Source: Lachnospiraceae bacterium
GTDB taxonomy: Bacteria > Bacillota > Clostridia > Lachnospirales > Lachnospiraceae
Length of the DNA: 64,000 nucleotides
Assembly: GCA_910574195.1 (NCBI GenBank)
Contig: CAJTBF010000003.1
Coordinates: forward strand, 62,001-126,000
Reading direction: 5' to 3'
Shown here: piece by piece, positions 7,444-14,999 of the stretch
Position numbering within the stretch: position 1 is the stretch's first letter
Layout of the letters: each line of letters opens with the position of its first letter
Position numbers and translations under genes: made by a program
The notes under the pieces: model-generated
Database searches by the model: none
The model's input: only the letters and a program-made list of their open reading frames with translations
What the model was told of the DNA's origin: nothing

Positions 7444-7677
7444 ATGAGTGATTTAAGTGCTACAAACTGTGGATGCGGATGTGAAAATACCTGTGGCGGA
7501 AGCCTTTTTGGCGGCGGCAACAATTCCTGTCTGTGGATTATCCTGCTTTTGATCTTCTGCGGCGGATGCGGCGGCAGCAGAATGGGTGACGGATGTGGAT
7601 GCGGCAACGATAGTTGTCTGTGGATCATCCTGCTTCTGATCTTCTGCGGCGGATGCGGCAACGGATGCGGATGCTAA
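7444..7677 (+). CDS. Cysteine/glycine-rich small membrane peptide (chorion-HCB-like)
   Basis: A 77-residue peptide with 15 cysteines and many glycines. It carries two copies of the module N-x-S-C-L-W-I-I-L-L-L-I-F-C-G-G-C-G (about residues 27-43 and 56-72), each preceded by a CGCG cluster. The hydrophobic LWIILLLIF stretches could be membrane-embedded. Similar proteins are labelled chorion class high-cysteine HCB in Clostridia; that label describes composition, not function. GGAGG lies 9 bases before the ATG, with a promoter upstream and a strong terminator downstream, so it is a well-expressed single gene. A spore-coat or envelope role is possible but unproven. Confidence 0.85.
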   Translation: MSDLSATNCGCGCENTCGGSLFGGGNNSCLWIILLLIFCGGCGGSRMGDGCGCGNDSCLWIILLLIFCGGCGNGCGC

Positions 7678-7702
7678 TTTCTGCATAGGCTGACCTTTAG
7701 TC

Positions 7703-7740
7703 ATCCCCGGTACATTCTTTGTACCGGGGATTTCTGTTTT
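7703..7740 (+). terminator. Terminator after the cysteine-rich peptide gene
   Basis: ATCCCCGGTAC (7703-7713) pairs with GTACCGGGGAT (7721-7731) over a 7-base loop, followed by TTCTGTTTTT. Confidence 0.9.
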
Positions 7741-8144
7741 TCTATGTGTTTTCCGGAGTGTGTCTCAAACACACTCTAACTGCAATTTCTCTTCTGCCCT
7801 CTCTTCCCCTTATTCTTTTCCATTGATTCTGACAATTCCTGACAAACCCTTTTTTGCTCTTCTCTCTCGTCATCTATACGTTTTGCAAGCATACATTCCT
7901 CATCAATTTCGTAGACCGCATTTCCTTCTATCATCAGCCGTCGTTTCATATATCATACCTGACCTGTTCTTTTTTCATTCCCTACTATTATATGTAGTCT
8001 TCCCCCTTTTGCTTTTTCTGATTTTCTATCTTGTTAAACAGGGGGCATCCACTCATCCGGAGCACATCAATATGGAATGCCCAAAGGGCATATTTCTGCA
8101 AAACTTCTCATATACATTTATAACGCTGATAATCAGGAGTGCTT
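7741..8144. other. Intergenic stretch with a degenerate CATCCGG repeat
   Basis: A pyrimidine-rich plus-strand ORF spans most of it but has no ribosome site and an implausible composition. Around 8040-8090 there is a decayed copy of the dispersed repeat (GCATCC, CATCCGG, GCACATCAA). An AGGAG for the next gene lies at 8135-8139. Confidence 0.5.
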
Positions 8145-8735
8145 ATGGAGAAAAAAAATCCCAGACCGATGACACTTTTTGATGAGCAGACAATCCCCAG
8201 TGAACTTCACACACTCAAACTGCTTCTTCCATACACCCCTGCTTCTTTGCGGCAAACATTTGCAATTCTGATCCGTGTGCTGGAATTGAAACATACAATC
8301 TACTATTTCCAACATTTTAGAGACTTCACAACACATATAGAAGTATCTGCATCTTCCTCCCCTCTCCATATGATGGAGGAACTCTCTCCCTACCTTTCGC
8401 CAGAGGAAGCCAATATGCTGGAAACATTTCGCAATATGATGAATATAATGGAAATGGTACAGATGATGCAGACATTTACCGACTCTACCGATACGGAAAA
8501 TCCCTCTGAATCCGGTTCTTTGCATTTTGACATAGAAACCCTGCTGCCTCTTTTCCAGGCAATGTCCATGAATCCAAAAGAAGGAAACCTGTCTGATCTT
8601 CTAATGGGGATGCTCTCTCCTGAACAGAAAGAAACATTTGAAATGTATCAGACCATGTTTTCCTCCCAGGAAGAATCGGCCACGGAAAATTCTGCTTCCA
8701 ATAAGCTGGACTCTGAGGAATCCAACGAAGTATAG
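8145..8735 (+). CDS. Uncharacterised methionine-rich protein
   Basis: A 196-residue protein I cannot assign. It starts MEKKNPRPMTLFDEQTIPSE; ATG 8145 follows CAGGAG with a 5-base gap. It is predicted helical, with a central Met-rich segment (MLETFRNMMNIMEMVQMMQT, about 90-109) and a Ser/Glu-rich tail. There is no signal peptide or clear membrane helix. The C-terminal half (LLPLFQAMSMNPKEGNLSDLL...LSPEQKETFEMYQTMF) has an amphipathic helix pattern. It lies 168 bp upstream of another small helical protein, separated by a dispersed repeat; the pair may act together. Confidence 0.7.
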   Translation: MEKKNPRPMTLFDEQTIPSELHTLKLLLPYTPASLRQTFAILIRVLELKHTIYYFQHFRDFTTHIEVSASSSPLHMMEELSPYLSPEEANMLETFRNMMNIMEMVQMMQTFTDSTDTENPSESGSLHFDIETLLPLFQAMSMNPKEGNLSDLLMGMLSPEQKETFEMYQTMFSSQEESATENSASNKLDSEESNEV

Positions 8736-8864
8736 TATACCCTTAGGACATCCCGTAATCCATGTCCCTTCGGGGTGAACGGACACTCCATGTCCGATAA
8801 GGCATACCCATCCGGGCATCCTGCATTCAATGCTCTTCGAGCGAGCGGACAGCTAAGCTGTTCA
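8736..8864. repeat. Dispersed intergenic repeat (CCCATCCGGGCATCC family)
   Basis: Contains CATACCCATCCGGGCATCC followed by a degenerate GATGTGCT block and GAGCGAGCGGACAGC. It also holds small hairpins such as CGGACA / TGTCCG. It matches copies near 10620, 20127, 41137 and 52649. Confidence 0.75.
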
Positions 8865-8903
8865 TAACAATAAAATATAACAATATAAAGGAGCTACTAC
8901 ATT

Positions 8904-9191
8904 ATGAATGAATGGATCAACAATCCTCTGTTAAAAAATATCGACCCTATCAAGCTGGAACTGATTCAAAAAGCAGCCGGGCAGGTTTCCGGGAAATCCG
9001 GAAAAGATCTCGCCCCAATCATGCTTGCTCTGATTACAAGCGCCAATCGGCAGGGAATCCAATTCTCACAAAATGAAATCAGTTTGATACTGGAAATTCT
9101 AAAAGAAGGAAAAAGTGAAGAGGAACAGGCGCAGATCGATAAAACCATCCAAATGGTAAATCTGCTGGTTCAAAAGAATATGAAATCCTAA
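8904..9191 (+). CDS. Uncharacterised small helical protein
   Basis: A 95-residue protein starting MNEWINNPLLKNIDPIKLE, with no cysteine and no membrane segment. It is mostly amphipathic helix, with an AGQVSGKSGKDLAPIMLALI loop-helix and a final NEISLILEILKEGKS...IDKTIQMVNLLVQKN helix pair. AAGGAG precedes the ATG at 8904. I recall similar short proteins in Lachnospiraceae but no known function. It shares orientation and style with the gene at 8145, so they are probably one unit interrupted by a repeat. Confidence 0.7.
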   Translation: MNEWINNPLLKNIDPIKLELIQKAAGQVSGKSGKDLAPIMLALITSANRQGIQFSQNEISLILEILKEGKSEEEQAQIDKTIQMVNLLVQKNMKS

Positions 9192-9209
9192 ATTTCATCA
9201 AAAAAGGGT

Positions 9210-9680
9210 TCAAAATCCTTCTTTTCTCCGCCGGATCCGCATCTCTCTTCTTTTTTCCCCGGCCTCCCATTCTGCTCGCTGTACTTCCGTCTCCAGAATC
9301 AGCCGGGGAACCCTCTTTGAATGCCCTTCTTCATCCAGGGCCACCATAGTAAAATACGCCCTGTTAATGGGCCGGCGTATCCCTTCCCGGCTTTCTACAT
9401 AAGCGTCTGTACGAACTTCCATGGAAGTATTCCCCACATAGGTCAATCGGCCGATAATTACAATCAGATCTTCCTGACACGCCCCTTGAAGAAATTGCAG
9501 ATTATCCACGGATGCCGTAATCACATTGCTTCTGGAATGCCGCTTGGCCACAACCCCGGCCACTTCATCCAGCCATTGCATCAACATCCCCCCAAAAAGC
9601 CTGCCTGCTCCGTTCAGATGACCTACACGCACAATATGGGCCGTTTCTACTCTGGATTCCTCCACCGTTCTGCTTTCCAT
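9210..9680 (-). CDS. Hotdog-fold acyl-CoA thioesterase (YciA/YkhA type)
   Basis: A 156-residue hotdog-fold enzyme that hydrolyses acyl-CoA thioesters. The family pattern is seen in GRLFGGMLMQWLDEVAGVVA (about 27-46; the helix bears the catalytic Asp) and NVITASVDNLQFL (about 52-64). The C-terminus is Arg/Lys-rich (EKRREMRIRRRKEGF), a slightly unusual charged tail. It stands alone, convergent with the gene ending at 9191. Chain-length preference cannot be told. Confidence 0.88.
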   Translation of the reverse strand: MESRTVEESRVETAHIVRVGHLNGAGRLFGGMLMQWLDEVAGVVAKRHSRSNVITASVDNLQFLQGACQEDLIVIIGRLTYVGNTSMEVRTDAYVESREGIRRPINRAYFTMVALDEEGHSKRVPRLILETEVQRAEWEAGEKRREMRIRRRKEGF

Positions 9681-9846
9681 CCGCTTTTCCCCCTTTCTAA
9701 AACAAACGGAAGCGTTTTATCAACTTGAAATCCCAATCCGCTTCCTGTAAAATAACAATATCAACTTCCATTATTCCTGACATCCCACATTCACTACCGA
9801 TTATAGCATAACCTGTTTTTCACAAACTATCCGAAAAGGAGATTCC

Positions 9847-10596
9847 ATGAGAAATATCAAACTTACCTTAGAATATGACGGCACACGTTATCTGGGCTGG
9901 CAGCGTCCCGGCAAAAAAGACAATTCCAAAACCCTTTCCTGCAAAATTACGGACACGCTTGGCCGCATTCTGAACGAACACCCTACTCTGTACTGCGCGG
10001 CACGCACTGAACCGGGTGTGCATGCTTCCTGCCAGACCGTCAACTTTCAAACCAATTCTTTGCTGTCCCCTGCCCGGATCCGGCAGGAATTAAATCACTA
10101 CCTTCCACAGGATATTGCGGTTCTCACCGCGGAAGAAGTACCGGGACGCTTTCACGCTTCCCTTCGCCTGCATTCTCTGACCTACGCCGCCTTTCTTCAT
10201 ACCGGTTCTTCCCTGGATGTTTTTTACCGAAAATATCAGCTTCATCATCCGGCCCCTCTGGATCTGTCTGCCATGCGTAAGGCCGCCGAAATGCTTCCGG
10301 GTGTCCATGATTTCCATTGCTTTTCCTCGGGAAAAACAAAAAAGGGAACAGAAAAAAACATCTTTGACATCCAACTCTGCACTCCCGCCGCCGACAAACT
10401 GCAGATTCACCTCACCGGAAATTCCTTCCTGCAGCAGATGCCGGGACTTCTCCTTGGCACATTGCTGGAAATCGGAGAGGAACGACGGACGCCGGAATGC
10501 ATCCCCTCCATCTTATCCGGAAAGGAACATCCCGGGCATCCCATCCCCTCGCATAGTATCCATCTGCTCCATACAAATTATGAAGCGTTACCATAG
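9847..10596 (+). CDS. truA: TruA-family tRNA pseudouridine synthase with altered catalytic residue
   Basis: TruA makes pseudouridine at positions 38-40 of tRNA anticodon arms. This 249-residue protein has the family frame: LEYDGTRYLGWQ (8-19), ARTEPGVHA (52-60), FHASLRLHSLTY and NSFLQQMPGLLLGTLLEIG. The invariant motif is normally GRTDAGVHA, with Asp as nucleophile; here codon GAA (10009-10011) puts Glu at residue 55. Several other usually conserved positions are also changed (RLHSLTY, QQMPGL). It may be a second, divergent paralogue that no longer catalyses or works on another RNA. AAAGGAG lies before ATG 9847. Confidence 0.85.
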   Translation: MRNIKLTLEYDGTRYLGWQRPGKKDNSKTLSCKITDTLGRILNEHPTLYCAARTEPGVHASCQTVNFQTNSLLSPARIRQELNHYLPQDIAVLTAEEVPGRFHASLRLHSLTYAAFLHTGSSLDVFYRKYQLHHPAPLDLSAMRKAAEMLPGVHDFHCFSSGKTKKGTEKNIFDIQLCTPAADKLQIHLTGNSFLQQMPGLLLGTLLEIGEERRTPECIPSILSGKEHPGHPIPSHSIHLLHTNYEALP

Positions 10597-10619
10597 CTGC
10601 AAATCTCTTCCAGGTATAT

Positions 10620-10780
10620 CTAATTGGACATTAGTAGTCCAATTAGTATCCCTTATTGGACGGCGTAGCCGTTCACTCGTGCAAAGCACATCAAATACGG
10701 GATGCCCGGATGGGTAATACCTTGTCAGACGCAAAGCGTTCACTCGTACAGAGCACATCAGATACGGGATGCGTCACGGG
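10620..10780. repeat. Dispersed intergenic repeat, two tandem-like copies
   Basis: Begins with the palindrome AATTGGACATTAGTAGTCCAATT. It then has two versions of GTTCACTCGTxCAxAGCACATCA-ATACGGGATG (about 10671-10705 and 10738-10770), the first running into CCCGGATGGGTA. It is the reverse orientation of the copy at 20127. The AATTGGA block recurs at 52797. Confidence 0.8.
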
Positions 10781-10790
10781 ATATCCATTC

Positions 10791-12833
10791 TCAGAACAGC
10801 ATTCCTGCAACTCTGTAAGTGACAAAACTAACACACCAGGCCGTCACAAGCTGGAACAGCACAATCCCGCAGGTCAGCCTCTTACTTCCTACCTCCCGGT
10901 TGATCGTTGCAATCGTCGCCGTGCAAGGCACATACAACAGACAAAACGTCATCAGAGCATAGGCGTTCGCCGCTCCAAATCCCAAGCTCGCCAAAGTCCC
11001 CACAAAACTTTCCATTCCGCCCGATGTGGTGATATTCTGAATCCCAAACAGCACGCTGCAGCTCGATACTACCACCTCTTTTGCCGCAATTCCTGAAATT
11101 AATGCTACAATGATCTGCCAATATCCCAGACCAATCGGGGCAAATACGGGCACGGCCGCTTTTCCGATCATAGAACCAAAACTTTCTGAAATATCTGTCA
11201 CATATCCGCCCACTCCGAAATTCAGAATAAACCACATGATGATCGAAGCCAGAAAAATCACGGTTCCTGCTTTACTCAGATAATCTTTTACTTTTTCCCA
11301 GACATAAATCGCGATTGTCCTCGCATTGGGTGCCTTGTATTCCGGAAGTTCAATCAGGAGGGCATGTTCCGCCCGGCTTCCGTCCAATTTGGAAAGAATA
11401 TACGCGGTGGCAATGGCCACTACAATTCCCAGAAGATACATCGAATAGCAGGCAGCCATCGCATATTTTCCAAAAAACATAGAGGAAAACAAAACATAAA
11501 TCGGCAGCCTTGCACTACACGACATAAAGGGAGTTACCAAAATCGTTTTCAGCCTGTCCTTCCGATGCTCCAGGGCACGGGAAGCCATAATTGCCGGAAC
11601 CGAGCAGCCAAATCCCAATAACATCGGCAGAAACGCACGGCCGGATAATCCCAGACTACTCATAATATCGTCCATGACAAACGCGACTCTGGCCATATAA
11701 CCGCTGTCCTCCAAAAATGCCAGCGCCAGAAACAAAATAAAAATATTGGGCAGAAAAGTGAGAATTCCGCCTACCCCGGAAATAATGCCGTCCACAATCA
11801 AAGACTGCAGCATGGGACTGACATTTCCTGCCTCCAGAAGCTCCCCCGCCGCCCCGGAAAACACTTCCAGCGCAATTTCAAAATAGCCTTTCAGCCAGTC
11901 CCCCACTGTAAAGGTAAGAAAGAATACCAGGGCCATGATCAGCAGAAAAATGGGCAGTCCCAGCCATTTTCCCGTCATGTACCGGTCTGCACGTTCCGTT
12001 CGTTCTTCTTTCTGACTCTTGTTCACTAATATTTCATCAATGACTTCCTCAATAAAATCATATTTCTGATTGATCAAATCCTTTTCATAACTGCGATCCA
12101 ACACTTCCGGCATATCCAGCACGTACCTCTTCCGAATCTCCTCATCCTGTTCCAGAAGCTTCAAGGCATGCCACCGCATATTCTGTATCTCGGGATACCT
12201 GCGCTGCAGTTCCTCCATCAGCAGATCAATCTTATCTTCGATCTCATCGGTATACACCATCGCATACTCGCTGTGGTGATTATGTACATGATCGGATATT
12301 TCTGAATGATGATGGATCAGAGGACTTTGCCTCGTATACTCCTTGTGATGTGATACCGCATGCATCAGAATTTCCAGACCGGTTCTTTTGCGTGCCGATA
12401 CCGCGACACAGGGAATCCCCAACATCTCCGGCAGCCGGTGCAGATCGATTTCCATTCCCCGCTCTTCCACTATATCCATCATGTTCAATGCAAGTACCAC
12501 AGGCTTCCCCAACTCGATCAACTGCAGTGTCAGATAAAGATTTCTTTCCAGACAGGATGCATCCACTACATCCACAATTACATCTACTTCCTCGCTCATG
12601 ATACATTCCCTGGATACCTTTTCTTCCATCGTATAAGACGTCAGGCTGTAAATTCCCGGAAGATCAATTAATTGAAACTCCTGCCCCTTATAGGTTGTTT
12701 TTCCCTCTTTCTTTTCCACCGTCACACCGGGCCAGTTCGCCACTTTCAAATTGGCTCCGGTATAAGCATTGAACAACGTTGTTTTTCCACAATTTGGATT
12801 CCCAATGAATCCTACCCGGATAATTTCCTGCAT
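10791..12833 (-). CDS. feoB: Ferrous iron transporter FeoB
   Basis: Fe(II) uptake protein of 680 residues. The N-terminal G domain (1-165) has G1 GNPNCGKTT, switch WPGVTVEKKEG, G3 DLPG and G4 NMMD. A helical regulatory region includes an unusually His-rich stretch (SHHKEY...LIHHHSEISDHVHNHHSEY, about 162-190). The membrane domain starts near 290 with two Gate repeats (LLGFGCSVPAIMASR; TPFMSCSARLPIYVL). ATG 12833 overlaps the feoA stop by one base (TAATG). The His-rich insert may bind metal. Identity is certain. Confidence 0.97.
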   Translation of the reverse strand: MQEIIRVGFIGNPNCGKTTLFNAYTGANLKVANWPGVTVEKKEGKTTYKGQEFQLIDLPGIYSLTSYTMEEKVSRECIMSEEVDVIVDVVDASCLERNLYLTLQLIELGKPVVLALNMMDIVEERGMEIDLHRLPEMLGIPCVAVSARKRTGLEILMHAVSHHKEYTRQSPLIHHHSEISDHVHNHHSEYAMVYTDEIEDKIDLLMEELQRRYPEIQNMRWHALKLLEQDEEIRKRYVLDMPEVLDRSYEKDLINQKYDFIEEVIDEILVNKSQKEERTERADRYMTGKWLGLPIFLLIMALVFFLTFTVGDWLKGYFEIALEVFSGAAGELLEAGNVSPMLQSLIVDGIISGVGGILTFLPNIFILFLALAFLEDSGYMARVAFVMDDIMSSLGLSGRAFLPMLLGFGCSVPAIMASRALEHRKDRLKTILVTPFMSCSARLPIYVLFSSMFFGKYAMAACYSMYLLGIVVAIATAYILSKLDGSRAEHALLIELPEYKAPNARTIAIYVWEKVKDYLSKAGTVIFLASIIMWFILNFGVGGYVTDISESFGSMIGKAAVPVFAPIGLGYWQIIVALISGIAAKEVVVSSCSVLFGIQNITTSGGMESFVGTLASLGFGAANAYALMTFCLLYVPCTATIATINREVGSKRLTCGIVLFQLVTAWCVSFVTYRVAGMLF

Positions 12834-13060
12834 TATAAGGCCGCCTCCTTTACGAGAATGTGATCCGCAATCCTCTTTCCAAGCGCAAACCGCGTTCCAC
12901 GGAACTTCACGGTAGCCGCTCCTTTTTTGTCGTTATTTAAAATCATAACCTTTGTCCCCGTCGTCAGCCCCAATGCCTCCAGCCGACGTTCCAGATTCAG
13001 TTCCACCTGAATATCCAGAACTTCATATATATGATTATTTTTTCCTTCCTTGAGTCTCAT
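12833..13060 (-). CDS. feoA: FeoA, ferrous transport accessory protein
   Basis: A 75-residue SH3-like protein that modulates FeoB. The pattern matches FeoA: LERRLEALGLTTGTKVMILNNDKKGAATVKFRGTRFALGKRIADHILV. Longer in-frame starts exist upstream, but ATG 13060 has GGAGGA 5 bases before it and gives the standard length. It is translationally coupled to feoB. An AT-rich region upstream (TATGTATAATA on the minus strand near 13145-13155) may hold the promoter. An iron-regulator box was not recognised with confidence. Confidence 0.93.
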   Translation of the reverse strand: MRLKEGKNNHIYEVLDIQVELNLERRLEALGLTTGTKVMILNNDKKGAATVKFRGTRFALGKRIADHILVKEAAL

Positions 13061-13260
13061 GCTCTCCTCCTGACCGGAAATCATTATTCCCAGAAAAATT
13101 ATATCCATTTCCTCTTTATAAGTCAATCTCCGCGTCGTCTTATTCTTTATTATACATAACAAATTGGTTGCTATTCACGGCCTGGAAGGCCGCTCACAAC
13201 AACGATTCTGGGCGATATTTAAAATTTTGCTGCGCAAAAATGCCCCTCTGTTACGGATAT

Positions 13261-13290
13261 AAAAATCACCGGGCAGCAATAGCCACCCGG
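13261..13290 (-). terminator. Terminator after malQ
   Basis: On the minus strand ACCGGGTGGC / GCTGCCCGGT forms a 10-bp stem (two G-T pairs) with a TATT loop, followed by GATTTTTAT. It lies 13-42 bases past the malQ stop. Confidence 0.8.
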
Positions 13291-13302
13291 TAACGCTTCA
13301 CA

Positions 13303-14871
13303 TTATTTCTTATTCTTTTTCTCTTTCTTCCCTTCATCCTCTTCCTTCGCCGGCATTTCTTTCCCCATCTTTTGCGGAAGTGCTTCTTCCTCCTCCGGCA
13401 GACGTCCGTACAGTTTCGTCACCTGATACATTTCCCGAAGCAATTCTTTTTGAATCTGTCCTTCTTTCAGCCTCCATACCCAGTTATTTCCAAGCGTGGA
13501 GGGAATATTAATCCGCGCCCTCTCATCCAGGCAGAGATAATCCTGCATCGGAACGATGCACAGATCCGCTACGCTTCCCATGGCCAATGCAATAAAGTCC
13601 CAGGACAGAGAATCCTCATCCAACGCCGATTTACGGAGATATTCTTTTGCAAAATCCCGGCATTCTTTTCCCACAGAATGATACCATCCCCTTGTCGTAT
13701 CATTATCATGCGTTCCTGTGTAGACCACGCAGTTGGCAGGATACGTATGAGGCAGATAATTGGCCGATTCTCTGGAATCAAAGGCGAACTGAAGCACTTT
13801 CATTCCGGGGAAACCGGTATCCGCCAACAATTTTAATACGGTATCCGTCAGATAACCCAAATCCTCCGCAATGATCTGCAGCCGCCCCAGTTTCTTCTCC
13901 AGAGTACGGAAAAATTCGATGCCCGGCCCCTGCATCCAACGACCGTTTTCCGCGGTCGGATCCCCATAGGGAATGGCATAATATTCGTCGAATCCACGAA
14001 AATGATCAATCCGGACCACATCATACAACCGGAAGCAATACGAAATTCTCCTGATCCACCACGCATATTCCGTTTTTTTATGATAAGGCCAGTCATACAG
14101 TGGATTTCCCCATAACTGTCCTGTGGCGGAAAATGCATCCGGCGGACAGCCCGCAACCGCCGTCGGAAGATTCTCTTTGTCAAACTGAAACAGTCCCGGA
14201 TTTGCCCAGGTGTCCGCGCTGTCAAGCGCCACATAGATCGGAATATCCCCGATAATCTGAATTCCCTGTGCGTTTGCATAAGCATGCAGCTTTTTCCACT
14301 GCCGGTCAAACTCAAACTGCTGGAACCGATAAAAGTCCATCTCCTCTTTCAGATCCTTTTCTGCCCTTTTCAGTGCTTCCGGGTTCCGGTTCCGGTATCC
14401 TTCCGGCCATTCAATCCAGCTTTTTCCACCCTGGCTATCCTTGATCGCCATATACAGACAATATTCTGTCAGCCATTCTTCATTTTTCTTCAGAAATTCT
14501 TCATACTCCGTATCTTTTTGAAAACGTCCAAACGCCTTCTTCAACACCCGAAAACGATTCCGATAGATCGTCTCATAGTCAATTCGGTCTTCCTTATCTC
14601 CCCACACGCACGCTTCGCACTCTGCCTTTGTCAGCAGTTTTTCTCTGACCATGGTTTCCAGATCAATAAAATACGGATTCCCCGCGAATGTGGAAAAAGA
14701 CTGGTAGGGCGAATCCCCGTATCCCGTCGGGCCAAGCGGCAGTATCTGCCACTTACTCTGACCTGCCGCCTTCAGCTGATCGACAAATGTGTACGCCTCT
14801 TTTGAAAAACATCCGATTCCATACCTGGAAGGCAATGCAAAAACCGGCAATAAAATTCCACTTTCTCTCAT
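13303..14871 (-). CDS. malQ: 4-alpha-glucanotransferase (amylomaltase)
   Basis: GH77 enzyme of 522 residues that disproportionates maltodextrins. Motifs in order: SGILLPVFALPSRYGIG (N-terminus), SPYQSFSTFAGNP, VVRIDHFRGF (nucleophile Asp), IIAEDLGYL (acid/base Glu) and YTGTHDNDTTRGW (third carboxylate). ATG 14871 has AAGGAGT seven bases upstream; a longer frame to 14898 lacks an RBS. The C-terminus has a Lys/Glu-rich extension (EEEALPQKMGKEMPAKEEDE...KKEKKNKK) past the core. It lies just downstream of glgP on the same strand, so both serve intracellular glucan breakdown. Confidence 0.96.
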   Translation of the reverse strand: MRESGILLPVFALPSRYGIGCFSKEAYTFVDQLKAAGQSKWQILPLGPTGYGDSPYQSFSTFAGNPYFIDLETMVREKLLTKAECEACVWGDKEDRIDYETIYRNRFRVLKKAFGRFQKDTEYEEFLKKNEEWLTEYCLYMAIKDSQGGKSWIEWPEGYRNRNPEALKRAEKDLKEEMDFYRFQQFEFDRQWKKLHAYANAQGIQIIGDIPIYVALDSADTWANPGLFQFDKENLPTAVAGCPPDAFSATGQLWGNPLYDWPYHKKTEYAWWIRRISYCFRLYDVVRIDHFRGFDEYYAIPYGDPTAENGRWMQGPGIEFFRTLEKKLGRLQIIAEDLGYLTDTVLKLLADTGFPGMKVLQFAFDSRESANYLPHTYPANCVVYTGTHDNDTTRGWYHSVGKECRDFAKEYLRKSALDEDSLSWDFIALAMGSVADLCIVPMQDYLCLDERARINIPSTLGNNWVWRLKEGQIQKELLREMYQVTKLYGRLPEEEEALPQKMGKEMPAKEEDEGKKEKKNKK

Positions 14872-14900
14872 GACAGTACTCCTTTTTTCGCAAATCATTT

Positions 14901-14986
14901 GTAACGGTTCCGCCTTCCGGCTTCCCTGTTACGCAAATCCAGCCCATTCAAAGTTTCCTTTCAACTCAACAAAGGGCTGGATTCTT
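14901..14986. repeat. Multi-hairpin dispersed repeat between glgP and malQ
   Basis: A GTAACGGTTCCGCC / GGCTTCCCTGTTAC hairpin is followed by an AATCCAGCCC / GGGCTGGATT hairpin. It is a shorter copy of the element at 29541-29687. Confidence 0.75.
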
Positions 14987-14999
14987 TTCCTAAAATTCT

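Noticed and set aside
7760-8182. 140-codon plus-strand ORF between the cysteine-rich peptide and the next gene
   Set aside because: Composition is that of pyrimidine-rich non-coding DNA (long runs of S, F, L, P), there is no RBS and it overlaps a decayed repeat and the start of the real gene.
9700-9725. cre-like site (GGAAGCGTTTTATC) near the thioesterase
   Set aside because: Too many differences from the CcpA consensus and no clear promoter relation.
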